Of a stretch of DNA of 64,000 nucleotides, positions 18,411 to 27,781 are shown piece by piece. The stretch is from an uncultured Bacteroidales bacterium (GTDB lineage: Bacteria; Bacteroidota; Bacteroidia; Bacteroidales; Bacteroidaceae): positions 1 to 64,000 of the forward strand of contig CACZCZ010000010.1 of assembly GCA_902779845.1 (NCBI GenBank). Direction: 5' to 3'. The position numbers were made by a program, and so were the translations under genes. The notes beneath the pieces were generated by a model that saw only the letters and a program-made list of their open reading frames with translations, was not told the origin of the DNA and made no database searches. Within the stretch, counting starts at the first letter, position 1; each line of letters begins with the position of its first letter.

Positions 18411-18752
18411 TTACGGGTTACGGTTCGAGTCAAAAATCTTCTCCATCAGCTGCCACTTCTCATCACTCCGGGCATCTGCCTTGCAGCCTTGGAACTGACT
18501 AACGTAAGCTTCCCATTCTGCCTGACGTGGGAGAGTGGCCAACTTTGCCATATCACGCTTCCAATCAAAATCATCCACTGTGTCGCAAATCATAAAAAGC
18601 TGGCGGCCAAAGCGGTAAATCTGCATATCGAGGATTCCGACTTCGCGCTGGCCTTGGATGATTTCGGGCCACACGTGTTTGTGAGCCTCGCAATATTCAG
18701 CGATTTTCTTTTCGTCGTTGATTAACGTCAAGGTCTGACAGTAGCGTCGCAT
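18411..18752 (-). CDS. L-rhamnose mutarotase (RhaU family)
   Basis: 113 residues, normal length. Ferredoxin-like fold of the L-rhamnose mutarotase family: LINDEKKIAEYCEAHKHVWPE with the conserved His-Val-Trp-Pro, GILDMQIYRFGRQLFM, and the C-terminal EKWQLMEKIFD. Interconverts anomers of L-rhamnose or a related deoxyhexose such as L-fucose, in the cytosol. Close to fcl/gmd, but separated from them by ~470 bp of repeats, so it may belong to a different, lost catabolic module rather than to GDP-fucose synthesis. Confidence 0.85.
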   Translation of the reverse strand: MRRYCQTLTLINDEKKIAEYCEAHKHVWPEIIQGQREVGILDMQIYRFGRQLFMICDTVDDFDWKRDMAKLATLPRQAEWEAYVSQFQGCKADARSDEKWQLMEKIFDSNRNP

Positions 18753-18763
18753 AGGACAGGTAA

Positions 18764-18872
18764 ACTCTGGTTAAGGGTTAAGGGTTCAGGATTCAAGATT
18801 CAAGATTCAGGTTCAAGAGTTTAAGGGCAACTCATGGTTCAGGGTTCATGGTTCAGGGTTCAGGGTTAAAAA
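18764..18872. repeat. Mixed heptamer repeats (AAGGGTT, GATTCAR, GGTTCAG)
   Basis: GGTTAAGGGTTAAGGG, then GGATTCAAGATTCAAG, then GGTTCAG GGTTCAT GGTTCAG GGTTCAG. Next to it (18900-18945) are ATCACAGA words. The rest of the 470-bp gap 18753-19223 shows no gene. Confidence 0.85.
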
Positions 18873-19151
18873 ACAACCTTGACGATAACCCAAACGATAA
18901 CTATTAGAGGTTCCACAGAAATCACAGAGATCACAGATTTTTTGATTCCGAAAACATCGGAAAAGAACAAAAACATCGAAAACCCCTTCTGATGTTTGTG
19001 ACTCTTGCAGAGTCTGTGTGCTAAGTGTTATGGCTTTGTCTGTAAGAACAAGCTCTTACGCCAATCCCAACCCTTATCACATAACTGTCGTTATTACAAA
19101 CCTCAGAAGGAAAAACCGGCAAAAAACCATTCCTCATTCTTCACTTGTCAT

Positions 19152-19207
19152 TTGGATTCAGGATTCAAGATTCAGGATTCAAGATTCAGGATTCAAGATT
19201 CAAGAGG
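19152..19207. repeat. GATTCAG/GATTCAA heptamer array
   Basis: At least seven near-perfect heptamers, GATTCAG GATTCAA alternating, 17 bp from the stop codon of fcl. Confidence 0.9.
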
Positions 19208-19223
19208 ATGTATACGTTATACA

Positions 19224-20465
19224 TTATGATAAACTCTCCTGATACCACTCATAGAGTTTACGGACTCCGTCCTCAATCTCTATTCTATGAGTCCATCCGA
19301 GGCTGTGGAGTTTCTCGACATCAATGAGCTTGCGCATGGTGCCATCGGGCTTGGTGGAATCAAATTCCACTGTGCCCTCAAAGCCGACGGCCTTAACGAC
19401 CAGTTCGCTCAACTCACGGATGGTGAGTTCCTTGCCAGTGCCGACATTGATGTGGCAGTTGCGGATTTCGCCCAGGCTGGGGATGTAGCCGCCACGGCCT
19501 GCGCTGTGGTTTCTATCTACCGCGCCATCGGTGCTGGTGCCATAGTGGACAGAGCTATATTTCTCTACACCTATAATGTCACTGAAATTCACATTCAAGA
19601 GCACGTGCACGCTGGCATCTGCCATATCCTCGCTCCAGAGGAACTCGCGGAGGGGTGTTCCGGTGCCCCACAAGACAACTTTGTTGTCATAGATGCCGTA
19701 CTTGGCTAAAACGCTCAATGCATTTTCGCGATGGCTGATGTAAGATGGCTGATGTAAGATGGCTGATGGCTGATGGCTGATGTAAGATGGCTGATGGCTG
19801 AGAAGTCCTTCGCCGGTGACGCCTTCTACGGGGCGTTTGTTGAGGTCGATGGCTATCTTATCCCAGGCTCCGTCGTGAATCAACTTTGCCAGATACACCT
19901 TGCGCATCATGGCAGGCATCACGTGACTGTTCTCCAAGTGGAAGTTGTCATTGGGGCCATAGAGGTTGGTGGGCATCACAGCGATGTAGTTGGTGCCGTA
20001 CTGCAGATTGTAGCTCTCGCACATCTTCAGGCCTGCAATCTTGGCAATGGCATACTCCTCGTTGGTATATTCCAGCGGGCTGGTGAGCAGGCAGTCCTCC
20101 TTCATCGGCTGCGGGGCGTTCTTGGGATAGATGCAGGTGCTGCCCAAGAAGAGGAGTTTCTTCACACCATGGGCGTAGGCCTCGCTGATGACGTTGCACT
20201 GGATCTTCATGTTCATCATGATGAAGTCAGCACGATAGAGCATATTGGCCATGATGCCGCCCACAAAGGCAGCTGCCAGCACGACAGCATCGGGCTGTTC
20301 GTCATCAAAGAACTTCTTGACAGCGACCTGGTCGGTCAAGTCCAGTTCCTTGTGACTGCGGCCAACGAGGTTGGTGTAGCCTCGCTGTTTAAGGTTGTTC
20401 CAGATGGCAGAACCGACGAGGCCGTGGTGACCGGCGATGTATATTTTGGAATTTTTATTTAACAT
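19224..20465 (-). CDS. fcl: GDP-L-fucose synthase with a repeat-encoded insert
   Basis: 413 residues against about 310-360 in the family. Rossmann motif AGHHGLVGSA at 11-20, catalytic Ser in FLGSTCIYP and Tyr/Lys in EEYAIAKIAG, C-terminal NVGTGKELTIRELS. Epimerises and reduces the 4-keto-6-deoxy product of Gmd to GDP-L-fucose. Residues ~221-245 consist of SHQPSYI/SHQPSAI-type heptapeptides encoded by GATGGCT/GATGTAA DNA heptamers at 19731-19805. The insert follows RPVEGVTGEG in the variable substrate-domain region and leaves all catalytic residues intact. Follows the ManA fusion by 8 bp in one operon with gmd. Confidence 0.92.
   Translation of the reverse strand: MLNKNSKIYIAGHHGLVGSAIWNNLKQRGYTNLVGRSHKELDLTDQVAVKKFFDDEQPDAVVLAAAFVGGIMANMLYRADFIMMNMKIQCNVISEAYAHGVKKLLFLGSTCIYPKNAPQPMKEDCLLTSPLEYTNEEYAIAKIAGLKMCESYNLQYGTNYIAVMPTNLYGPNDNFHLENSHVMPAMMRKVYLAKLIHDGAWDKIAIDLNKRPVEGVTGEGLLSHQPSYISHQPSAILHQPSYISHRENALSVLAKYGIYDNKVVLWGTGTPLREFLWSEDMADASVHVLLNVNFSDIIGVEKYSSVHYGTSTDGAVDRNHSAGRGGYIPSLGEIRNCHINVGTGKELTIRELSELVVKAVGFEGTVEFDSTKPDGTMRKLIDVEKLHSLGWTHRIEIEDGVRKLYEWYQESLS
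19731..19805. repeat. GATGGCT/GATGTAA heptamer array inside fcl
   Basis: About ten heptamers, in frame with the gene. Three DNA heptamers equal seven codons, which gives the visible seven-residue protein period. Confidence 0.9.
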
Positions 20466-20473
20466 AAATTTAT

Positions 20474-21796
20474 TTAGTTTGAAAATAGATGGAAGAAGTC
20501 CTTGACGGTTTTTCCGATGGACTTCTTGTTGTTGATGAATGCCTCCATAACCTTTGCCGTGTGATGGACAGGTATCAGATCATAATCAGCGATGGCAGCA
20601 GGAATGAGACATGACGACTCTGAAGGCATGAGCACCTCGTCGCCCGTGGCACGGACACGAACGGTGAGGGGCTCACCTATATTCATAATAATAATGAAGG
20701 AGTCGTATTTGATCATATTCCTATGAAAGGGCTCTGTTGTCTCTACGATTTTGATGCTGAAGAACGGGGTATTCAGGAGTACGTTGGCTTCGCCCACATT
20801 CGCTTCGTAGGGTGTCTTATATTCAGGATAGACGGTGTAGTCGATGGCCTTGGCCGCCAGTTCGGTATGAAGTTCACGTGGTTTGCCATCAAGTCCGGGG
20901 CGGTTGTAGTCAAAGATGCGATAGGTGACATCGGAGGACTGCTGTATCTCTGCCAGCTTGATGCCTCCACAGATGGCATGGACACGTCCTGAGGGGAGAT
21001 AGAAGACATCGCCCTTGTGTACCTGATGTTTGGCGAGGACTTCTGTTATGGTGCCATTGGCAACACGCTCCTTATACTGCTCCGGCGTGACCTGTTCCTT
21101 AAACCCCGCATAGAGGTATGCACCGGGTGCGGCATCAAGGATATACCACATCTCAGACTTGCCCATCTTGCCATGCTCACGCTGTGCCATCTCATCGTTG
21201 GGGTGTACCTGTATGGAGAGATCCTTATGGGCATCAATGATTTTTGCGAGAAGGGGTAGCTGGTTGTTGTACTTGAGTGCCGTCTGCCGTCCGAGGATTT
21301 CCTCGGGTCGGCGTGATATAACCTCTGTCAGGTTGTAACGCGCCCATGTACCATTCTCCACCTCGGACTCTGAGTTCGGGACACCCGACACCGCCCAATC
21401 CTCTGTTCCCCACACGAGCGTCTTGCGGTTCTGCTTGAAGAGCATGGGATAGAGTTTGTTGCGGCTGGCTTCGATGACGCATCCGATAGTCATGATGCGA
21501 CAATCTGTAAGAGCGTGCATCTCGTGGCTAGTGCATTTCTCTACGTAGACAAAGGTATCCTTACCACAAACAGTCTTTTGGCCGTCAAGATCGATTTCCA
21601 ACTCACCATCAAGAACATAGAATCCCTCCTGCATATCAGGATGTACATGAGCGACAGCGGTTTCACCTGCTTTGAGGTCTGTTACTGCTATCTGTGTGAG
21701 CGAGCAACCGGACTCATTGCTAGAGAGAAGAACACGTTTCTGCCCTACTCCGTGGGACGTGGTGACGGGAGCTATGTCTGTAAGATGACGGATCAC
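20474..21796 (-). CDS. manA: Cupin domain fused to class I mannose-6-phosphate isomerase
   Basis: 440 residues. Residues ~20-105 form a cupin (HVHPDMQEGFYVLDGELEI at 50-68). From ~115 follows a type I phosphomannose isomerase: zinc ligands Gln196 and His198 in SIQVHPND, Glu215 in KSEMWYI and His273 in SGRVHAI, with AEIQQSSDVTYRIFDYNR downstream. It converts fructose-6-P to mannose-6-P, feeding GDP-mannose for the flanking gmd and fcl. The N-terminal cupin is not part of standard ManA and may sense or bind a sugar. No phosphomannomutase or GDP-mannose pyrophosphorylase is in the window. Confidence 0.88.
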   Translation of the reverse strand: MIRHLTDIAPVTTSHGVGQKRVLLSSNESGCSLTQIAVTDLKAGETAVAHVHPDMQEGFYVLDGELEIDLDGQKTVCGKDTFVYVEKCTSHEMHALTDCRIMTIGCVIEASRNKLYPMLFKQNRKTLVWGTEDWAVSGVPNSESEVENGTWARYNLTEVISRRPEEILGRQTALKYNNQLPLLAKIIDAHKDLSIQVHPNDEMAQREHGKMGKSEMWYILDAAPGAYLYAGFKEQVTPEQYKERVANGTITEVLAKHQVHKGDVFYLPSGRVHAICGGIKLAEIQQSSDVTYRIFDYNRPGLDGKPRELHTELAAKAIDYTVYPEYKTPYEANVGEANVLLNTPFFSIKIVETTEPFHRNMIKYDSFIIIMNIGEPLTVRVRATGDEVLMPSESSCLIPAAIADYDLIPVHHTAKVMEAFINNKKSIGKTVKDFFHLFSN

Positions 21797-21828
21797 GAGG
21801 GGAGAGGCCGAAGGCCGGTTTAAGGGGT

Positions 21829-22959
<1,131 letters not shown>

Positions 22960-23012
22960 TTATATTTTGTTGATTAGTTATTGTTCTTATGACGAAGGAC
23001 TAAGGGAGGGGG

Positions 23013-23882
23013 TTAGTAGGTGAGGTGAGATTCAGCAGCCCATTGAGTGTCGATAGAGAGGTCGAGGGAGGCGGATTGGATGTTGGAGCCACTGAAGAAG
23101 TCGCCGGAGAGCCAGGTGATGTTATTGGTGGCAAGGGGGACATCGAAGGTGCGCTGGGTAATCTCGATGCCAGAAGCGTCGAGCGCACTCGCGGTGAGGT
23201 GGATGGTGCACTCCTCGCCTTGGTAGGGGAAGGTGTAGAGGTCGAATTGCTTCTGGCCGGTGGTGATGTCGTAGGTTACGGTCTGAGTGCTCTTCACACA
23301 GCCCTGACCGGTAGCTGCATTGAAGGCACCGCTGCCGCCAGTGTATTTGAATTGCATCTTGGCCACGCCCTGAGGGTAGTCATCGGTGATGACGAAGCGG
23401 CAGAGGGCGACGATGCGGTGGAGGGTAAGAGAGAGGTTGACGGGGTCGGAGGCGATGGTGACATCCTCACTGTAGAGGAAGGTGTCGCTGTAGCCATCGC
23501 TGTTGTCAAACTGGATCTTTTTGGGGTCGGTCATGGTGGGGTTGCCCTTGCTGCTGTGGGCCACGACGACCAGCTGATAGGTGCCGGCATCGAGTTGGAA
23601 GGAGACATGTCCGAAATCGGCCATGTCAGAGGTTTGGTTGATCTGCTTGAGGCGGGTTTCACCATTATAGATGGCGAAGTTGAGGTGAGTGCAGGCGTCA
23701 GAGGGGGTAGCGCGGGTGTAGTCGGAGAAGGGGGTCTGCTCGAGTTGGAAGACGGAGACGGTGAGGTTGCCGGCGGGGGTGCCAGCGGGGGCACCTTCAC
23801 CGAGATAGGGCTTCTCACAGGAGGTGAGGAGGAGAAGGAGGAGAAAAAGAGGGAAGAGTGAAAAATAAGATTTACTTTTCAT
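23013..23882 (-). CDS. Mfa2/FimB-type fimbrial anchor-like lipoprotein
   Basis: 289 residues. Signal peptide with lipobox (FLLLLLLTSC, Cys at 22), then an all-beta protein with HLNFAIYNGETRLKQINQ, GTYQLVVVAHSSKGN and SLTLHRIVALCRFVI, the pattern of Bacteroidales FimB/Mfa2 minor fimbrial subunits, which anchor and limit fimbriae at the outer membrane. No major fimbrial subunit is next to it. Its place inside the polysaccharide locus is odd; a 130-bp relation to the gmd start suggests it may be an inserted or orphan gene. Confidence 0.7.
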   Translation of the reverse strand: MKSKSYFSLFPLFLLLLLLTSCEKPYLGEGAPAGTPAGNLTVSVFQLEQTPFSDYTRATPSDACTHLNFAIYNGETRLKQINQTSDMADFGHVSFQLDAGTYQLVVVAHSSKGNPTMTDPKKIQFDNSDGYSDTFLYSEDVTIASDPVNLSLTLHRIVALCRFVITDDYPQGVAKMQFKYTGGSGAFNAATGQGCVKSTQTVTYDITTGQKQFDLYTFPYQGEECTIHLTASALDASGIEITQRTFDVPLATNNITWLSGDFFSGSNIQSASLDLSIDTQWAAESHLTY

Positions 23883-24719
23883 GAAAGGATATGTTTTTAC
23901 GCAAATGCGAGACGGGAATGGTTCTTAGAAACAACGAATTGCACGAATTAAACGAATTATTTAAGCCTCTGCTTTCGTAAATCTATTTATCTCGAATTAG
24001 TGAATTAGAGAATTTTCTTTCACATAAATCACCATAAACTCAAGACATAAATTTTTATTCCGAACACGAATCGCACGAATTTTTAGCAGGGATTGAACGA
24101 CATCATATTAACCGCAAAGACACAAAGGAACATAAGCAGGTCCTCGAGTGTGGAGCGCAGGTCCTATGCCCGTGGGAGGACGGGGAGCCAGCCAAAACGC
24201 TGCGCGGGTTTGGGCTTAGGCTAAGGACGCAGAGAACTTTTTCCGAACACGAATCGGACGAATCTTTTAATTTATCTCGAATTAGTGAACTCTTGGAGCA
24301 GCGAGAGCCATCAAGCTTGCTTGTTTGGCCGAGTCGTGACAAGAGTCAACGAAGTTAATTAGAGAATTTTCTTGCGTTGCGGGGAAAGTGATGTTGCCCT
24401 GATGGGCTGGAAGGTTCTGCGGATGACCATCTTGAAAGCAAGCTCTCAGAGTGGCAGTCCCCAGAATCTTCTATGGCGCACAGCCAGCTGTGAACCAATC
24501 ACTTTTTCCGAGGGTGGGGATATTATTCGTTGGATTCGTGAGATTTGTGTTCGTTATCAATTACATGTCTTGAATTCCTGTCTTGAATTCGTATGAAAGT
24601 CATTCATGATCATTCGTGTGCACATTGTTGGTTATTCGTGTTAGAAAACATCTCGAACTCCTTCTAGTAACAAATTCGTATAATTCGTGAAATTCGTTGT
24701 TAAAAAAGAAGCGAGCAGG
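23883..24719. other. 837-bp gene-free region of degenerate repeats and small structured insertions
   Basis: No credible gene. It holds repeated words CGAATTAGTGAATTAGAGAA (23992-24012 region and again around 24280, where it is split), ACACGAATCGCACGAAT, and ATTCGTG. The second copy of CTCGAATTAGTGAA/TTAGAGAATTTTCTT is interrupted by about 69 bp (about 24289-24357) that can fold (CTCTTG...CAAGAG ends, GCCATCAAGC...GCTTGTTTGGC inside). A further block is bounded by AAAGTGAT (24385-24392) and its inverted copy ATCACTTT (24498-24505). Confidence 0.7.
24385..24505. repeat. Possible miniature element with 8-bp terminal inverted repeats
   Basis: AAAGTGAT at 24385-24392 and ATCACTTT at 24498-24505, with nearby GGGG/CC extending the pairing. 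No ORF. GC content differs from the AT-rich surroundings. Confidence 0.4.
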
Positions 24720-26099
24720 TTAGTCGCGCTTGAAGATATCACGGGTGTAGACCTTGGAGGCAACATCATCGAGGACGGAGTCGTAGCGGTTGGCGATGAT
24801 GGCGTGAGAGAGGGTTTTGAAGCGGGCGAGGTCGTTGACGACAAGGCTGCCAAAGAAGGTGCTGCCGTCGGTGAGGGTGGGTTCGTAGATGATGACCTTG
24901 GCACCTTTGGCCTTCACACGTTTCATCACACCCTGTATGGATGACTGGCGGAAGTTGTCGGAGTTGGACTTCATGGTGAGACGATAGACGCCGATGACAC
25001 ATTCCTTTTCTGCAGAGGCATCGAAGTCGCCACGGTTGTAGTAGTCGTAGTAGCCGGCTTTCTTCAGGACTTGGTCGGCGATGAAGTCCTTGCGGGTGCG
25101 GTTGGACTCCACGATGGCCGACATCATGTTCTGAGGCACCTGGGCGTAGTTGGCCAGGAGTTGCTTGGTGTCCTTGGGGAGGCAGTAGCCGCCATAACCA
25201 AAAGAGGGGTTGTTATAGTGGGTGCCGATGCGGGGGTCGAGGCAGACGCCATCGATGATGGCTTGGGTGTCGAGGCCCTTCATCTCGGCGTAGGTGTCGA
25301 GTTCATTGAAATAGGAGACGCGGAGGGCGAGGTAGGTGTTTGCGAAGAGCTTGACGGCCTCGGCCTCGGTGGAACCCATGAAGAGAATGGGGATGGAAGC
25401 CTCACCCCCTAACCCCCTCTCCAAGGGGCGAGGGGGAAGTCCTGCGGAGGGTTTGGAGTCTGTCAAGAGCCAAGAGTCGAGAGTCGAGGGTTTAGAGTCG
25501 GGGGAGGGGCCGATGGCACCTTCGGCAATGAGGGAGGCGAAGGTGTGGGCGGGGGCTTCGAGGGAGGGGTCATCATAGCCGACGATGATGCGGGAGGGAT
25601 AGAGGTTGTCATAGAGGGCCTTGGACTCGCGAAGAAATTCGGGTGCGAAGATGATCTTGGGAGTGACAACCTTGAAGGAGCCGTCGGCGAGGCGTTCGCG
25701 ATAGCTGTACTTCTCACGGACAGAGACAGTATAGCCGACAGGGATGGTGCTCTTGATGACCATGACGGCGTCGGGGTTGACGCTGAGGACGAGGTCAATG
25801 ACATCCTCGATATGGTGGGTGTCGAAAAAGTTCTTGACGGAGTCGTAGTTGGTGGGCGCTGCGATGACGACGAAATCCGCATCTTTATAGGCAGCGGCAC
25901 CGTCAAGGGTGGCGACGAGGTCGAGGTCTTTCTCCTTGAGATATTTCTCGATATATTCATCCTGGATAGGAGAGATCTTCTTGTTGATTTTCTCCACTTT
26001 TTCAGGGATGACATCCACGGCAGTGACGTGGTGATGCTGTGCTAAGAGGGTGGCAATAGAGAGCCCAACGTAGCCAGTTCCGGCAACGGCAATGTTCAT
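24720..26099 (-). CDS. ugd: UDP-glucose/UDP-sugar 6-dehydrogenase, copy 2, with palindrome-plus-repeat insert
   Basis: 459 residues, closely similar to copy 1 over its length: [31 protein letters not shown], and catalytic Cys in [12 protein letters not shown]. Second gene of the polysaccharide locus, 29 bp after upxY. Residues ~198-234 (25398-25508) are an insert at the same site as in copy 1 but with unrelated sequence: heptamer words AGAGTCGAGAGTCGAG plus a palindrome CCCCCTCTCC/GGCGAGGGGG (25413-25436). Whether the two copies use different UDP-hexoses cannot be read from sequence. Confidence 0.9.
   Translation of the reverse strand: MNIAVAGTGYVGLSIATLLAQHHHVTAVDVIPEKVEKINKKISPIQDEYIEKYLKEKDLDLVATLDGAAAYKDADFVVIAAPTNYDSVKNFFDTHHIEDVIDLVLSVNPDAVMVIKSTIPVGYTVSVREKYSYRERLADGSFKVVTPKIIFAPEFLRESKALYDNLYPSRIIVGYDDPSLEAPAHTFASLIAEGAIGPSPDSKPSTLDSWLLTDSKPSAGLPPRPLERGLGGEASIPILFMGSTEAEAVKLFANTYLALRVSYFNELDTYAEMKGLDTQAIIDGVCLDPRIGTHYNNPSFGYGGYCLPKDTKQLLANYAQVPQNMMSAIVESNRTRKDFIADQVLKKAGYYDYYNRGDFDASAEKECVIGVYRLTMKSNSDNFRQSSIQGVMKRVKAKGAKVIIYEPTLTDGSTFFGSLVVNDLARFKTLSHAIIANRYDSVLDDVASKVYTRDIFKRD
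25398..25508. repeat. In-frame insert in ugd copy 2: GC palindrome and heptamer repeat
   Basis: Palindrome arms at 25413-25422 and 25427-25436 with one mismatch, then AAGAGTCGAGAGTCGAGGG-type repeat. Frame is kept. Confidence 0.8.
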
Positions 26100-26103
26100 G
26101 ATG

Positions 26104-26130
26104 GGGGTTAAGGGTTAAGGGTTAAGGGTT
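26104..26130. repeat. AAGGGTT heptamers between upxY and ugd copy 2
   Basis: GGTTAAGGGTTAAGGGTTAAG, period 7, touching the stop codon of upxY. Confidence 0.85.
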
Positions 26131-26704
26131 AGGGATTGATTTTGATGATGCGATCCGGAGGGAGCTGCATGTAGGCGCAGCCGAGAGTTTCGAGACGGAC
26201 ACCAACAAAGGTGTTGTTGTCTCCCGGGATGCGGATGATCTGTGCGTAGCGTTCAGCGGTGCCAAGGCCAAGGATTTTGACGCGGTCGCCAACGGCGAAG
26301 TTGGAGGTGGCAAAGGCTACGTCGAGATCGTTCTGCGCGAGCATATCCTGCAACAGCTGCATCTCTGCGTCGGGGATGATGGCGAGGGAGTTTCTGCCAT
26401 AGGCGGTCTTCCGGGCTGCCGGATTGACCATAAAGGCCTTGACATTGGGTTGTTTGAGGATGGTCTCACGCTCGGCGTTGGATGTATGGACAAAGACGAC
26501 AGCAGGGATGAGGACCTTCTCGATGACCTTGCGTTCTTCGCGTCGCCAGATGTGGATTTCCTTGCGTGAAGCCACGAACGCTTCAATGCCGTAGCGCAGG
26601 AGGTTGTCGCGCACCGATTTCTCAGCTCTGAGCGCCACCAATGCCACATACCAGGACTTTTTTGATACGCCTCCGGCGCCGTCAGTGGATGCTACTGGCG
26701 TCAT
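26129..26704 (-). CDS. upxY: UpxY/NusG-like transcription antiterminator
   Basis: 191 residues. SWYVALVALRAEKSVRDNL starts a NusG N-terminal domain; IPAVVFVHTSNAER and a C-terminal KOW-like part (FAVGDRVKILG) follow. In Bacteroides such UpxY/RfaH-type proteins are the first gene of capsular polysaccharide operons and prevent early termination in the leader. Position and orientation here match: it heads the minus-strand locus that runs to the left edge. A -7 box (TACTTTTG, 26750-26757) lies 46 bp before the start. No UpxZ-like gene is seen next to it. Confidence 0.88.
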   Translation of the reverse strand: MTPVASTDGAGGVSKKSWYVALVALRAEKSVRDNLLRYGIEAFVASRKEIHIWRREERKVIEKVLIPAVVFVHTSNAERETILKQPNVKAFMVNPAARKTAYGRNSLAIIPDAEMQLLQDMLAQNDLDVAFATSNFAVGDRVKILGLGTAERYAQIIRIPGDNNTFVGVRLETLGCAYMQLPPDRIIKINP

Positions 26705-26749
26705 GGGCGGGGGACGGCATTAGTGCCTACAATGTGTTTCATAAGCGCA

Positions 26750-26757
26750 CAAAAGTA
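26750..26757 (-). promoter_or_regulatory. -7 element of the upxY/polysaccharide operon promoter
   Basis: TACTTTTG on the minus strand matches TAnnTTTG. A clear -33 TTTG is not visible at the right distance. I found no flanking inverted repeats of the kind that make Bacteroides promoters invertible. Confidence 0.55.
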
Positions 26758-26780
26758 CACATTATTTAGGTATAAGGAAG

Positions 26781-26814
26781 TGCATTACCTGTTAACAATT
26801 GTTAAAGTAATGCA
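26781..26814. promoter_or_regulatory. Nested palindrome upstream of the upxY promoter
   Basis: Perfect 14-bp palindrome TTAACAATTGTTAA (26792-26805) inside 8-bp arms TGCATTAC/GTAATGCA (26781-26788, 26807-26814). It lies 24 bp upstream of the -7 box, a plausible operator. Confidence 0.5.
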
Positions 26815-26863
26815 TTAATACGAATTTTTTCAACTTTGCGAATGAATATGAAGAATTTTTATA

Positions 26864-26871
26864 GGGGGGGG
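26864..26871. repeat. Homopolymer G8 10 bp after the DUF4236 stop
   Basis: Eight G on the plus strand between the DUF4236 stop and the upxY promoter region; no reading frame depends on it. Confidence 0.8.
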
Positions 26872-26880
26872 CGGAAATGG

Positions 26881-27354
26881 TTACGCAGCGCCGAGCTGTA
26901 TGTGACCCTCTCGGAAAAGGAGATAGATGATGACAGCGAAGAGAAGGAGGATGACAAGGGTGGCAAGACAGCCGACTGCAGCACAGCCCCACGAGCATCC
27001 AGACTGTTCCTGCATCACGGTGGAATCGGGATTTTTTGAAGACGAAGCATTCTCGTTGAGGGCCTCATCGAGGGAGAGCTCCTCGGTGTCTTTGGAGGAC
27101 TTTTTGGATTTGCCCTTAGTGGCAGCGACTGCGGTGCCGATGCCGAACCAACTGAGGATGTTGAACTTCTTCCAGGTGATGAGGCGCTTGGAGTAGCCTA
27201 CGCCTTTGCCGAGGCTGACATTGACGCTGACGCCGGTGCTACCGATGTTGAGGGTTTTGCCCTTGGGGCCGATGGTGAGGCTGATGCCACTTTTGCCGAC
27301 GTTGGCTTTGAGCCAGGGCAGGATGGTGATGCGTTTGTTGAAACGAACTGACAT
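26881..27354 (-). CDS. DUF4236 domain-containing membrane protein
   Basis: 157 residues. The first ~55 residues (MSVRFNKRITILPWLKANV, GISLTIGPKGKTLNIGSTGV) are the DUF4236 domain, a short beta-rich module of unknown function. A Ser/Lys-rich linker follows (about 90-125) and then one membrane segment, CLATLVILLLFAVIIYLLF, near the C-terminus. Directly upstream of the start is a run of 14 C on the coding strand (27362-27375), which could affect transcription or translation if its length varies. Confidence 0.75.
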   Translation of the reverse strand: MSVRFNKRITILPWLKANVGKSGISLTIGPKGKTLNIGSTGVSVNVSLGKGVGYSKRLITWKKFNILSWFGIGTAVAATKGKSKKSSKDTEELSLDEALNENASSSKNPDSTVMQEQSGCSWGCAAVGCLATLVILLLFAVIIYLLFREGHIQLGAA

Positions 27355-27361
27355 GAGGAGA

Positions 27362-27375
27362 GGGGGGGGGGGGGG
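27362..27375. repeat. Homopolymer G14/C14 in the DUF4236 5' leader
   Basis: Fourteen consecutive G on the plus strand, 8-21 bp upstream of the start codon of the minus-strand gene. Confidence 0.9.
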
Positions 27376-27409
27376 TAAATGTGATTAATTATAAATGATA
27401 AATGATAAA

Positions 27410-27660
27410 TAATAAATAGATTCAGGATTCAGGATTCAAGATGAAGGGTGAAGGGTGAAGGGTGAAGGGTTAAGGGTGAAGGGTGAAGGGTGAAGGGTTA
27501 AGGGTGAAGGGTGAAGGGTGAAGGGTGAAGGGTTAAGGGTTCATGATTCAGGATTCAGGATTCAAGATTCAAGATTCAGGAGTCAGGAGTCAAGATTCAA
27601 GAGTCAGGATTCAGGATTCAGGATTCAAGCGCTGTCGCGCGGTTCAAGGGGTTTAAGAGT
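27410..27660. repeat. Largest heptamer array: GAAGGGT/TAAGGGT, then GATTCAR and GAGTCAG
   Basis: About 250 bp. Starts GGATTCAGGATTCAAG, then more than fifteen GAAGGGT/TAAGGGT heptamers, then GATTCAGGATTCAAG words and GAGTCAGGAGTCAAG, ending with TTTAAGAGTTTAAGAG. Lies between the DUF4236 gene and the thiamine operon promoter. Confidence 0.92.
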
Positions 27661-27738
27661 TTAAGAGAAGTGGGAAGTGGGGGCAAAGATAGGGGTTTTT
27701 GATGAAAAAAGGGTGGGAAGGGAGAAAAAAAGTGATAT

Positions 27739-27773
27739 TTTGGTGATAAAGTTTCAACTTTTCACTACCTTTG
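27739..27773 (+). promoter_or_regulatory. Promoter of the thiamine uptake operon
   Basis: -33 TTTG at 27739-27742 and -7 TACCTTTG at 27766-27773, just before the TPP riboswitch. Confidence 0.65.
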
Positions 27774-27781
27774 CGGCCGAA

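Noticed and set aside
24103..24342. Short open frame in the intergenic repeat region
   Set aside because: Composed of repeat words and inserted fragments; no conserved motif and no upstream signals.
26705..26880. Invertible promoter for the capsule operon
   Set aside because: Only one local palindrome is present; I found no pair of inverted repeats on both sides of the promoter and no invertase gene.
27410..27660. Possible CRISPR array
   Set aside because: Units are 7 bp, contiguous and degenerate; no spacers and no cas genes.
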